From positions 1,116,001 to 1,180,000 of the forward strand of contig JAVHNS010000014.1 of the NCBI GenBank assembly GCA_036872755.1: a stretch of 64,000 nt of DNA, read 5' to 3'. Below, one piece after another: positions 32,600 through 47,137 of the stretch. The notes beneath the pieces were generated by a model that worked only from the letters and a program-made list of their open reading frames with translations, was not told where the DNA came from and ran no database searches. The translations under genes and the position numbers were made by a program. Origin of the DNA: Orbilia blumenaviensis (lineage: Eukaryota > Ascomycota > Orbiliomycetes > Orbiliales > Orbiliaceae). The first letter of the stretch is position 1; every line of letters starts with the position of its first letter.

Positions 32600-32707
32600 G
32601 GTTTCATGGTGTAGTTGGTTATCACGCGACCTTAACAAAAATTCTCTTTCTTTGAGAGGGAATACTTGAATCGGTCGAGGTCTTGAGTTCGATCCTCAAT
32701 GAAATCA
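32600..32707 (+). tRNA. tRNA-Val (AAC) with a 34-nt intron
   Basis: Acceptor stem GGTTTCA (32600-32606) pairs with TGAAATC (32700-32706) with one G-U pair, and the discriminator is A. The D-arm is GTG...CAC around AGTTGGTTAT. Anticodon stem CGACC (32627-32631) pairs with GGTCG (32673-32677); the loop TTAACA puts AAC at positions 34-36, so valine (read as IAC). The intron 32638-32671 lies after position 37, the canonical site. T-arm TTGAG-TTCGATC-CTCAA is perfect. CCA is not encoded, as normal in eukaryotes. Confidence 0.93.
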
Positions 32708-34142
32708 GCGAGTTTATCGTTTTGCTGCCAGTCTTGATGCATGGTTGTGTATGGAATGGCGGGCAAATTTTTTTTTTTTAGCTAAGCTTGGCCCGGCAGC
32801 ACTTTTTTTTGGTTTGGGCTAGGATGTCTGCCCGAGTTTCCTATAAACGACAACGAGCAAGGATAAAAGCGGAGTTACAATAACTTTCCTTTCACCGAAT
32901 TTGAAGTGCTTGGATTAACAGCCAACATGACTTCAAAAATATATTAGATATGTATATGAAAGTTTGAAAGATCGAGTGATTCTAAACCCTTGCAAGATAC
33001 TTACCTAGCGATGTTAGGTGCGCAAGCGTAAATCTAACATGTCGCCTTATTTTATAGGTATTTATTTCATATTTAACCAGAGGGCTTGAGGGTAAAAATC
33101 AACACCTCCCGTAAAAGCAGGATGCAATGGTCCCAAGACCAGGATACGAAGCCTATTCTAAAGGTCAACCTTGTACTAGGTACCCACATATTAGTGATTC
33201 CGATATTTCATGTTTTGCGACCAAGCCGGCCCGGCGTTGGTATCGAGCGATAATGCAATGCACTCGCAACACCTAAAATCCAACACTACTGTTTCATTTT
33301 TTGCAATTTGTATGGTTGCGAAGGCAGCGCACTACGTCTAAGGCTTGGCTTCCTCGAGTATCCAACAATTCATTAGGTCAAGAGCCATGGCTATGCATAT
33401 ATGGTATTCAAAGACCATTCGAAAGAACCCGCTGTACGTTATTTACGCTTTTAAAAGCTGAAGTCCTTGTGACCCATGTATGGACATCGCGTACGCTTAA
33501 TGAACCGACGGAGTTCACTAGGTAGATCTGTGGGGTTGAGGAGAATGGTTTATCCATTTTCTGGCACGGTGCTGCGTAGTAGTCGTTCAGTTGCAATTGT
33601 TAGCGTTTTTAATTCTTGTGAAACGTACGGTACAGATAAGCTAGTAGCTGTGGAACAGGATGTTAGTTGACGGGATTCTATCGTTAACGATATTGCATTG
33701 TTGGCAACCAGACGTATCGATCCCTATAAAAAAAGACTATTATTCGGTCGACCTGCCGCAACAAGCGTTAACAGTTGCAATAAATCCGGCCAAGGATCCC
33801 ACCTTCGATAGCGGCATCTGCAATCATATAATCTCCCTTGGGCCCCCTATCGGTAAACCTTCTCCCTCTTTCTATTTTTTATATCTTTATTTACCCTTGA
33901 AATCTTTCGTCCATTAACCCACAGAACATTCGATATACAAATATCTCTACATATATTAAAATTCCTAACGGCTACAAAACCTACATGAAATTATGATAGT
34001 CTTATGATCATTACTTGAATTTTAATACTTCTTTCTTCTTGGGATCGATCACCCAAAATATACGTGTTTTATATTCCTTCTTTATATACCTTACAGGCTC
34101 AAAGCATCGTGTTGCTTTTTGGAAAAAGAAAGAAAAGGGAAA

Positions 34143-35105
34143 ATGGTGAGAACCACAGCCATAACCCTCTCACTCCTTTACTACGCATCTCTCACGAGCG
34201 CCGGTAAATGGCCATACGGCGATCTCTCTGATTCCTTCCAGTCCGTAATAACCTGCCAATGGAATGCAAAGGGAAATCGTCCGCATCGAAACCAATTCCC
34301 AATAAGTATCATGGGAGAATCCAACGAACCACCAGGTGTAGGCTCACATGACAAGGACGGAGCAGGCTTGGGTTGGATGGCATTCACAGGCCCAGAATGC
34401 AAAGTCGGAATGTGGGAGAGGGGACTAAATAACGAATTAGGAAGATGGGAACTACCAGACGAGCTTTTGAAGGCCAATAAGCCGGCGAGTGCGGAATGGT
34501 ATGCCTGCTACCCGTTCCACATGCAGGGTTCTGGTGACTGTTATAACCTAAACACCGGTCTTGCTGGTGAGGTATCATCGTTCATTGTAACGGGATACTG
34601 CGAGTGCGAGTTTTTTGGGGAAAAGGATTGTAACAATGGGTTGTTCGGCGCGTTTAACCGCGCGGATGGTTCGTTGAAGACGAACGGAAAGCATAATGAT
34701 TATATCCAGAGCATCAGATGTGTGGACTCGAAGCAGTTGGATAGGTGGAAGGGCGGGCATCTAAGTTTTCTCGGGGCGGGGAAATCCGACCATGTAATGG
34801 TTCAAGATGCAATAATGCCTGAGGATGAGGGGTGGAATAAAGTGGGCGGGTTTTCAGGGTGCAGAGTTATGCCTCCAGAGGTTCAGGATGCTGGTGGGGT
34901 TCATAAGGTTAAGATTAATGGGATCTCATGCATGTTTTTTGATAACTATGAGTGTAAACATCCAGCTATATTCTGGGAAGGATCGATGGGAAGAGTGACG
35001 AGATCCACTGGCTTGGATGGGAATGTTAAGAGCTATAGATGCTTCGCGCCTTGGGGAATTGGGTATCACAAGAGGGACGATGGGATGTTGCCGGAGCCGA
35101 ATTGA
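34143..35105 (+). CDS. secreted cysteine-containing protein of unknown function
   Basis: Intronless gene for 320 residues from ATG 34143; the frame extends eight codons upstream only from a non-ATG codon. A clear signal peptide (TAITLSLLYYASLTSAG) is cut near residue 20. The mature protein has 12 cysteines in an even, well-spaced pattern (for example VITCQWN, TGPECKVG, EWYACYPF, GYCECEFF, KDCNNG, SIRCVDS, SGCRVM, ISCMFF, NYECKHP, SYRCFAPW) and many Trp/Gly, suggesting a compact disulphide-bonded fold. There is no catalytic motif that I recognise, no GPI signal, and KR near the end is followed by only nine residues. Function unknown; extracellular location is well supported by the signal peptide. 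Confidence 0.8.
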   Translation: MVRTTAITLSLLYYASLTSAGKWPYGDLSDSFQSVITCQWNAKGNRPHRNQFPISIMGESNEPPGVGSHDKDGAGLGWMAFTGPECKVGMWERGLNNELGRWELPDELLKANKPASAEWYACYPFHMQGSGDCYNLNTGLAGEVSSFIVTGYCECEFFGEKDCNNGLFGAFNRADGSLKTNGKHNDYIQSIRCVDSKQLDRWKGGHLSFLGAGKSDHVMVQDAIMPEDEGWNKVGGFSGCRVMPPEVQDAGGVHKVKINGISCMFFDNYECKHPAIFWEGSMGRVTRSTGLDGNVKSYRCFAPWGIGYHKRDDGMLPEPN

Positions 35106-35700
35106 AGGAATTATCTATGTTTAAAATTCTACCGAGAGTATTTGTAATGCGCGCGTATATCATTTTAGTTAGGAAAGAGGGTTTTCAAGCCTTAAACTCA
35201 TATCAGTATGTTGTTTGAAAACTTATATATACCAAAAATTATAGGTCTGTAGAATATTAGGTTCATTCGTAGAATACTGTTGGAACCTCTTATCGATGTC
35301 TCGACGGCTAAGGGTTGGCTTTCAGCCCTGATGTATATCATCCGAGGCCGGAATACTTCTTTTTAAATAGGGACTTGAAGAAAACAGGTTGTTACTACCA
35401 GCATTTGATTCTTACGATACGTCTCCATCGATATTCGTAGACAAGAGGCCCTGCACCTTCTTAGCCTCCATACTAGGAAATACATTCTACAATACATTGA
35501 ATTTACCAATCTGGGAAAACATCTCCATGCACTAACCAGCTCCATCAAGCGAGATCTCAGGAAAGAATGGAGTCTTTTTTTGATAGCAGACCTCGGGGTT
35601 TCATTGCGTAGTGCTATAGCTCAAATAACTTCAGGATTAAGCCAACTGTGGCGTCAAGGGCGATGAGGTCAATGTTGTAACCTAGCCCTATCTGACACAA
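35106..35700. other. intergenic region between convergent genes
   Basis: About 600 bp separating the stop of the secreted protein (plus) from the stop of the copper ATPase (minus). It should hold both 3' UTRs. No gene or repeat seen. Confidence 0.5.
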
Positions 35701-38700
35701 TTACGCGGTTCGTCGAGCCCTTGACAGTGTCATCGCAACGACAATGACCGGCACCACACTCACAATTTCTCCCAGACCAGCGTAGGCTGGTGGAATCCTA
35801 GCCTTCACAAATGCGCCAGCGGCCAACAATATCGCAAAGACATTGTAGACCGCAGACCACACGAAGTTGAAAAGGATTCGACGGGCAGATCTTTTTGAAA
35901 TATCAAGAAGAGTGAGAATCCCGTCGAGGCCTCCGAGCAGGACGACATCAGCAGTTCCTTTCGTGACATCCGAGGCCGTTCCGATCAATACACCAACATT
36001 AGACTGCGCCACTGCGACCGCGTCATTTGTGCCATCCCCACAGAACAGAACAATACGCCCATTGGACATCAAATCTTTGACATATTGCTGTTTTTGAGCG
36101 GGTGAGTTTCGGGATGCGACATTTTGGAATGGGATGCCAACTGCCATTGCAACATCTTCGACGACCCTAGAGCTGTCACCGCTGACTATGTGACATTCAA
36201 TCTTGCTGTTCTGGAGCTCTGATATGACCTTATTTGCCTCTTCTCTGATATTTGCTTTCAGCCCGAATGCAGCTACTGGGGTAGAGTCCAGCGTGATACA
36301 GAAGAGTGTCATGCCCTGCTCAATCAAGCGAGAGATCTCAGGGTCGTTCTCGATATTCAGCCAATGGGGGTTTCCAGCTTTCACGATAGATCCACGCCAT
36401 TCGCCTTGAATACCAGAACCAGGAATTGACTCTAGATTGTCCACGCAAGCCAGTTCGTCAGATTTTAACTGTAGATAAGCTGAAACAGCAATTGAAACAG
36501 GATGTTGGTTATCTTTTGTCATCGATCTGATAACAGCCTGTATTTCAGTGGCACAATCCGAAAGAAGTTGCTCACAAACAACAGCCAAGTCTCCTTTAGT
36601 AATCGTGCCGGTCTTGTCGAAGACGACGTCTGTGACTTTATGTCCTCTCTCAATGGCATCGGCTCTTTTGATGATCACGCCTGACCTGGCGGCCGTGCCT
36701 CCTGCAATAACTAGGACCATTGGGACGGCGAGGCCTAAAGCACAAGGACAAGACACCGCAAGAACAGCGATAGCATACGTAATAGCTATCCCAAACGCAC
36801 TGCCACCTGCTTCTCCACGGACTTTAACAGCAACTGCCATCCAGATGCCAAAAACAACCAAAGCAATGGATATAACCACCGGGATAAAATAACTAGCGAC
36901 TGTATCCGCGAGGTCTTGGATCCGAGGCTTAGCCGCGAGGGCGTTCTCGACTAGATTTGCTATATCCGTGATGCTATTTTTACCTGGGAGACGGGTCATG
37001 CGGACTGTTAGAGGGCTTGCGCCGTTAATAGTTCCTGCAATGACTTCATCCCCTAGGGCTTTAGGTACCGGCACGCTTTCCCCTGTGATCATAGACTCAT
37101 CAATGGAACCTCTCCCGTTGATAACGACACCGTCAGTCACAACTCGACTATGCGCTGGAATAACGAAGCAGTCGCCGAGTTGCAGTAAACGGGCATCAAT
37201 TTCAGTTGTATTCCCAGAGGTTGTGACCAAAATTGCCTTCTCGGCTTGGAGAGAACGGACTGAAACAGCGGATACCGCTCTCACTTTCGCAATAGCAGCG
37301 ATAAGCCTTCCCAGTAAAACAAGTGTGATTAGTAGAGAGCTTGTTTCAAAGAATTCACCGGTTTCTAAGACGTAGCCGGCGTGCGTGAGGCCGAATGCTA
37401 CAACCGAGTAGACATATGCTGCGGTTATGCTGATGACTACAAGCATGTCCATTTCAAGGACTCGGCTGTAGATAAGTGATTTGAGTGCGCCAGCATAAAA
37501 TTCCGGAACTGCGAGGCCCTGCACAAGAGTTGCGAGTACTAGTGAAACAATTGACCGTTTGGAATATGGGATAGGGTCGTTAGACCAATTTAGCACCAGG
37601 ATGGGTATAGTAAGTACTGCGGCGGCAGCGGTACACCAGGACATTCGGAGGAGTCTGCGTCTGCCGTTCGCCAACTCGGCATCATTTCCTGGTGGAGCTA
37701 GGGTTATGCCTTCGATTGACGAGAAGAGTGACCTGGCGCCGATAACGACAGGGTCATAGCTGATACGATAGGTTGACTTGTTGACTTTCTCAATGGATTC
37801 GACGATACCATCCAATTGCTTGCAAACTCCTGCAGCTACTGCAGGGTCTATCAGTAAATCCAGGGTTTGATAGTTACTCACGATTTGTGAGAACTTGAAC
37901 CCAGTTTCCTTTTCAATCCTTGGTATCACCTGTTGCAGGTTTGTAATAGCCGAGTCAAGGTCAAATTCCGCCACTCCGGTTACAAACGTCACTTGTATGG
38001 CTGAAATACCGTCTACATTGTTAAGCACATTCGTAAGCTTCCGAGTGCAACCCGTGCAGGTCATCCCTGAGACGTTAAGGAGCACATGTTGGCGCGAAGC
38101 CGAGTTTTCAGGATCGACCTCCTTCAATCTAACGCTGGGGGCCTTGGGTTTCCCTCCAATTGGGGATACCGGCGTTATTTCAATATCATCCAAGCCACAG
38201 CTAGCTGAAACTTTCACACGGCTGAGTTTCTCGGGTTTGGCCTGGGGTTGCTGCGTTCGACCACAGGTGCTCAGTCCGCTGAGAACATTGCGGCAGATAC
38301 AGCGGCCCTCTTCGAGATATGTGAGGTATTGACTGAAGGCCTCTTGAAGATGGGTGGCACAGGCTTCCGCCAAACTTGTAGAGCTTTCCGTGTTAAAAAC
38401 AGTACCAGTTGGCTTGCTCGGAGAGCAGCATGAGTCCTTTTGATTCTCTGGAACAGGTGGTTTGGCGTAACAACCGCTTCCACCCAGAGTGCTGCGGACC
38501 TCTTTCTTTGGAGGGCAGCAGCTACTTTTCTTGGGTGGGCAACATGACCCTTCTTTTGGAGGGCAGCAGGAATCCTTCTTAGGCGCACAGCAGTCCTGTT
38601 TCTTTTCAACAACCTCGGGCTCCTTTTTTGGAGAACAGCAGCCCGTTTCCTTTGTGGTAGCACAGCTGTTTTGCTTCGGAGAACAATAGCTTTTTTCCTT

Positions 38701-39333
38701 TGGAGGACAACAGCCTCCTGCTTTTGGAGGACAACAGGTGCCCTTCTCTGGAGGAGAGCAACCAGTCTTCTTCGGTGGACAGCAAGTTTCCGCCTTCGGG
38801 ACACAGCAACTATCCTGCTTGGTAGCAACTGGAGGAGCCGGAGACTGGTTGGCGGTACACCCGATACTAACGCCTTCACCCTTGCCAGTAGCACTGCAAC
38901 AGCTGGGCGTGGCTTTGGGTGCTTCTTTTAACAGGTCTACTTCAGAGCCTTTCTTCTCCAGAGAACCTCCAGATACTCCTGAATCCTTGCCGCAGCAGCC
39001 GGAATTACAGGCGCCGGGCTGTTTTGGGACTTCAGGTTTCCGTTCGTGCAGAATGCCACAGGTGACACTGCATTTCATGGCTGCAGCTTTCCGGATGCAG
39101 CCCTCTGGCCAATGTCGTTAGTTCGATGTTATAAACAGCCATAGTTATCAAAAGACTACTCAATTGAGTAATCATATTGGGATATTTGGATGAGAGTAGG
39201 AGTTTGAGAATAATTTACCATCGCAGACGGTGCGTCCCCCGCCACATGCACAGTCCGCACACGCACCTCGGCTCGACTGTCCATCGTCGAGCCCAGCAGA
39301 GCCGACGTTAGGCTCTGAAGCTTTCCCTTCCAT
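35701..39333 (-). CDS. Copper P1B-type ATPase with cysteine-rich N-terminal extension
   Basis: Heavy-metal pump that moves Cu(I) across a membrane using ATP. Exons 39219..39333 and 35701..39104 (114-bp intron) give 1172 residues; the start MEGKASEPNVGS is chosen because only this frame splices in phase and adds further Cys (ACADCACGGG, VCDEGCIRK). About 41 cysteines precede a single HMA domain with GMTCTGC near residue 389. Many are CC doublets followed by PPK or similar, in a repeated region around residues 145-260. The ATPase core is complete: TGES, SCPCALG (CPC near residue 824), DKTGT (phosphorylated Asp near 867), an HPVS motif, GDGTND near 1060 and eight expected membrane spans. The layout recalls fungal copper-export ATPases of the CrpA/CRP1 type used for copper tolerance; the length of the Cys-rich repeat region seems unusual. 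Confidence 0.93.
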
Positions 39334-40181
39334 TTATACTTCCAACTTCGAAATCTGGGATTTTGAAACAAAGTATTAAATTTCAAATAGTATCCTTGTA
39401 GTACAGTACTAGTACGGAGTAAATTCGGTATAATATCAGCGTCAACACAATTGGGACAGTGGAGAAATTGCATGTTGGACAACGAGACCAGATATTTCCA
39501 ACTTCCTGAGGGGTTTGTCCTGCTCTTGGCATATCGAGTATCACGTGACAATGGTGTACTCTCCGATTGATATCCATTCCCCTAGGTATTTGATATATCT
39601 TTTTGGTTTCAAATGGTAGCAGTAGAAAAGCAAAATAGCAAGGAAAAAGGAAGCAAGAGAAAAGAAAAGAAAGAAAAGAGGGAATATTTATTTGGCTTCT
39701 TGAACACGAACTCGAACAGTGTTGGCGCAGGTAATTTGGTTCATGCGAAGAAGGGACAACACATTTTGGGCCCTGACCAAGGCGCACGGCTGCAACCAGC
39801 AGCCCTTTTTCCCGGTCCCGTTCCCTCAGGAAAAATCCCTTCGGCTCGAAAGGAAGCTCTTTTCTCTTCCCTTTCATCATCGCATCCTCCTCCCACATCT
39901 ATCCTTCCCGACTCCGTACATAATACGAACGTTGACCCATCAAGGCATCGGCCACCACCCCACCTGCGATCTTCCAAGTTTAAATAGGATACTTGTCTTG
40001 AATCTTTCTCTCTATATCTATCTCTTACTTCCCGTTAGTTCTTCTATCCCTTCTGTCGTTATTGCCATCTACTTATCTACGTGTTTTTGTTTTATCTCTA
40101 TTCCTGTCCTTTATCTTATCGCATCGCTGACCGGGAATACACATACATAGGCTGTTCAGAACAATTATAAAAGGAGGAAAA
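39334..40181. other. divergent promoter region, copper ATPase and Pab2-like gene
   Basis: About 850 bp shared by two divergent genes. It holds an A/G-rich stretch (39620-39685) and a pyrimidine-rich leader with TCTATCT repeats (39990-40130) just before the Pab2-like start. Open frames here run through low-complexity sequence and are not taken as genes. I saw no convincing copper-response element. Confidence 0.5.
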
Positions 40182-41139
40182 ATGTCGGATCACGAGAATC
40201 TACCCACTGCCGAGCAGATGGATACTCATGATGAGGATGGTAACGACGAGGTTGGCCTTCCCTTCCCATTTCCTCTCAGCACCCTACCCTTTCCAGCCAT
40301 CCCCAACCCTCCCTAGTTATCGTCAACCTACCGTTCCACACAATTGGCAATATATTTCCAATCATCATCATAGTCACGATAAACGACTAACGCGCCACCA
40401 ACCAAAAATAGGAAGAAATTTCCGCCATGAAGAAGCGTATGGCAGAAATGGAAGCCGAAGCCCAAAAGCTGCGCGAAATGCAAGCTAACCTCGATAAAGA
40501 AAATGATAACCTTAAGGAGGACAAGGAAGAGGTTGATGCGCGAAGCATATTTGTCGGAAATGTGGACTATGGCGCATCGCCGGAGGAGATCCAGACGCAT
40601 TTCCAAAGCTGCGGGTCGATAAACCGGGTCACTATCTTGCTCGACAAGTTTACTGGACAGCCGAAAGGGTAACTGACCTCCCTCTATATTTTTTTTTTTT
40701 TTTTTTTTTTTGTGGCGCTGTTTGACTTTATCCATGCGTGGGATTGAGTCTTTTTCTGCACGGTTGATTGTTGAGGTGAAGCTGACTGAGTTGGATAGAT
40801 ATGCTTATGTTGAATTTGCGGAACCTAGCTTGGTTGCCCAGGCTCTTGTTCTTAATGAGAGCATCTTCCGGGGCCGCCCATTGAAGGTATTACATTTTTA
40901 ACCTATCTTTTATAAGTTCTCAGACAAACTAAACGCGCGCCTTATAGGTCGTACCGAAGAGAACAAACATCCCAGGCATGCAGAGGGGTCGTGGTGGCGG
41001 CGGTTACAGGGGTGGCGGACGAGGAAGAGGCGGGTTCGGCGGTGGATACGGAGCACCACCGTACCGTGGTGGATACCAGCCCAGAGGCGGGTTCCGGGGC
41101 GGCCGTGGGTTCCGAGGACGAGGATACTCGCCCTACTGA
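40182..41139 (+). CDS. pab2: Nuclear poly(A)-binding protein, Pab2/PABPN1 type
   Basis: Four exons: 40182..40250, 40412..40668, 40799..40886 and 40948..41139, giving about 201 residues. Domain order is as in Pab2/PABPN1: acidic N-terminus, coiled coil ([19 protein letters not shown]), a single RRM with RNP2 [10 protein letters not shown] and RNP1 YAYVEFAE split by intron 2, a [14 protein letters not shown] linker and a C-terminal RGG-rich tail ([16 protein letters not shown]). It binds poly(A) tails in the nucleus and controls tail length and exosome-linked decay. The first intron is uncertain: GTTGGC/ATAG (40251..40411) and GTAACG/GAAG (40240..40415) both keep frame and differ by four residues. 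Intron 2 contains a 26-base T run. Confidence 0.92.
40688..40711 (+). repeat. poly(T) run inside pab2 intron 2
   Basis: About 24-26 uninterrupted T between the donor at 40669 and the acceptor at 40798. Homopolymer length is likely to vary or be mis-sequenced. Confidence 0.85.
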
Positions 41140-43861
41140 TCGGCTCCGTCGTGGAACCAGCTGGATTGGGTATGCGATGTCCATTTCTTGTTTGTTTTTT
41201 TCTAGTAAAAAAAGACCACCGCCACTCTCGTCACTCCTTGCCGTAGTGCCCTTTCCCGCGTTTCTTTTTTATATGGCATACCCAGCTCGAGATATCCGTG
41301 GGTTCCTTGTTTCACTGTTGCCTTTTTTCACATCCTCGTTTCTTTCTATGGGTCTTGCTCTGCTCTTCTGCCTTTTTATACATACAGAAAAGTTTTCTTT
41401 ATCGGCGGGGTCTAAGAGATAGAACCCTTTTTGTTTTCCGTTTGCAAGCAGGCAGAGAGATGGATGAATGAAGGGAAGAGAGGAGGATTAATGGAAGTAT
41501 GGCAAAGAAAGGGCAGGGGTGGAGGAGAAGAGAAAAGATTGGAAATATAGAAGAGAGAGAAAGAAAAACCAAGAAAGAACCAAACCACTCACCACGGATG
41601 CAAAGAAAAGAAAACCAAATTGCCTGCGCACAAGAAAATAACAAGAAACCGAGAAAGAAGAAGAAAGAACATACACACGTGCATAGGACAAAAGAAGAGA
41701 CAGAAAAGAGCTGGGGGGAAGAGGGATGTTTTAAACGAACGAAAAGGTAGGTTGTTGAGAAAGAGAATGTGTGAGAAAGAAAAGAAAGACAGAAAGGAAA
41801 GACGTGGGCCCAGCTCTCCAGGTGAAGCCAAGCATCGAAGATGACGATAAAAAAAAGTAGAAAGAAAAGAATATGAAACAGCCCAGTTTATGCACGGATG
41901 GTATGGCCTGAGAGTTGAAGTTCAAGGGCCAGCATTCAGTGCGAGAGTGGGAGAACAGAGGTGGTGATAGGCAGGTCGTGCGAGATATCATGCTCATGGA
42001 CCGTCTATCCGACTGCCGACTCTTCTGTGAATGATCATGGATGAATGAGTGATTCGATTCGGCATGTTATCAGAATAGTACCAAGATAATGTAAGTGATG
42101 GTGTTTCTTTTTCTTTCTTTTCTTTTTAATTTTTTTTTTTTTTCATTTTTCATTTTTTTTTTTTTTTTCCCCTATACGGCGTTCTATGACGGTATATCGA
42201 TATTTCGATATACAGTTGCATACCCTACGCTTATACAATATCATGATCAAGTAGGACCATGATATGTTGGTTTCTGGACACTAGAAAGCTCGAAAGATGG
42301 TGTGATGGTATTATAAACCAGCCCAGCCAGCATTCTGTCAACCAAGCCGGCTGTCTTGATCATACCCTTGCATAAAAGTAATACATTCTAGAATATTAAA
42401 AATCGGTTCACCGATGGGTGATGAAGAAGAGGACGTGACGAAGTAACAGATGTTCAAGCAATTAATCAGCCGCAACCCGGAAAAAGGATCGAAAAAGAAG
42501 GTTTGGAAAGGGAGGAAGGTTAACCGGTTGAGCACTGCCACACATGCATACACACTCGCGCATCTGACGCTCCTACTCCAAGTAGGATCCGATTCGGCTG
42601 GGACGGAAGGGTTGGTGACTTACCAGACCTATTGTCCAGACCTCATCGAAGGAGGAAAAGAGGCTAGTATAGTAGTGGTGTGGTAGGTGTCGGGCTGTGC
42701 TTGGTTACGTTATGCGTTCAAAGCAACAGTGGAATACTCAAATAATTGGATGAAGATTTGAATAAAATATCAATTCTTGAGTAGAATGTATGCATGATGT
42801 AACCGCAATGGAGATAGAAATCGCATCGCCATTGAAGTCGGAGGACTTAAGTAGGTACTTAGGTAGACACATAAGAGCAGAGATAGTTACATCATATCAT
42901 CATATGCATCGGTGCTGAACAGCCGAGTGTCCCTGTACTGCCTGTGTCTTAGCGTGAACCTGGCCTGGCCTGGCCACTGGATAAGTAGGTACTCACTAGG
43001 TACTCTCCTATGCCTACCTATGCTATACGCATGTAACAAAATATCATACACATCTCACTCCCTCGAAACCCCGATCTAAAAGGGTGGAATCGACCCAGAA
43101 AATTCAACCCGACCGGGAGACATCTGATACACTTATATAAGTACTAAGGTAGTTAGTTCCTGCTGCTCCCTGACCCGGTACGAGGAAAGAGAGGAGAAAG
43201 ATCTGGGGGGGACTCAATCATACCGTGCATCCCTCGTACTTACCTACATACCTAACCTACTTCCCTACCTACCTACTTACCATACCATAGTTCTAGCTCT
43301 TTAACGTTCGTGTTCGTATTGAATCAATTCAACTCTCCGCTCGCTTCTTAACCTTCTTCTTCGCCATCTTACCCAGTCTGGCAACCTCTCCCTCCCTCTC
43401 CCCCCGTCTCCCCTTCACACTCTCCCTTCCTCTTCCTATCCCGTCTTGTCTTGCGCTGTTGATTTTGATTCCTTTTGCTATCAACAATTAAACCGCAGCA
43501 ACTCAGCTACTCCCCATTCCAACCTGCCAACCGACCTGCCAGCTCCCCTCCCCCTCCAACCCAGTCCAACCCCCATCGCCCGTTCCGCCCACCTTACCTG
43601 ACCTGACCTTATTTGACCTTACCTTACTTGACCTGACCTCACCTTGCACCTAAATACTAGTAATCTGCACAGCCAGTAACCTCCAAGGGCTGCTACTACT
43701 TGCAAACACCGACCTCCCATCACATCCCATCATCCACCCATCAAAAAAAAAAAACATCTTTCTCCATCCTCTTCCTCCTCGTCCTCCCAGTATTTCCTTT
43801 CCCAAATAAACTTCCAAACCTCCCGTTCTTCGAGCTCGGTAGCTCTTTCGTGCTCTCGGTC
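41140..43861. other. 2.7-kb intergenic region with purine tract, T runs and ACCT repeats
   Basis: No supported gene. It contains an A/G-rich tract on the plus strand (41440-41870), long T runs (42128-42170), AT-rich sequence to 42900, (ACCT)n-like repeats at 43241-43290, and a TGACCT/TTACCT repeat cluster at 43598-43640. From 43340 to 43850 the DNA is strongly C/T-rich, typical of a fungal promoter and long 5' UTR, here belonging to the Rsp5 gene. Lys/Arg/Glu-rich frames over the purine tract are composition artefacts. Confidence 0.6.
43241..43290 (+). repeat. (ACCT)n-like simple repeat
   Basis: Imperfect run of TACCTAC/ACCTACCT units in the promoter-side region of the Rsp5 gene. Confidence 0.75.

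Positions 43862-47137
<3,276 letters not shown>

Larger units (their letters stand above)
31933..34142. other. intergenic region with pseudogene remnant and tRNA
   Basis: About 2.2 kb. It contains the 3' UTR of the transporter, a minus-strand pseudogene remnant (32296-32595) and tRNA-Val (32600-32707). From 32750 to 34140 it is AT-rich with T runs and only short frames without recognisable content. The last 100 bp should hold the promoter of the secreted protein at 34143. Confidence 0.55.

Noticed and set aside
38271..38894. 207-codon minus-strand frame and plus-strand frames overlapping the Cys-rich part of the copper ATPase
   Set aside because: Alternative frames of a CCxPK-repeat coding region; the main frame continues into the HMA and ATPase domains.
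41499..41844. Lys/Glu/Arg-rich frames over the purine tract
   Set aside because: Simple composition effect; no start, intron or domain evidence.
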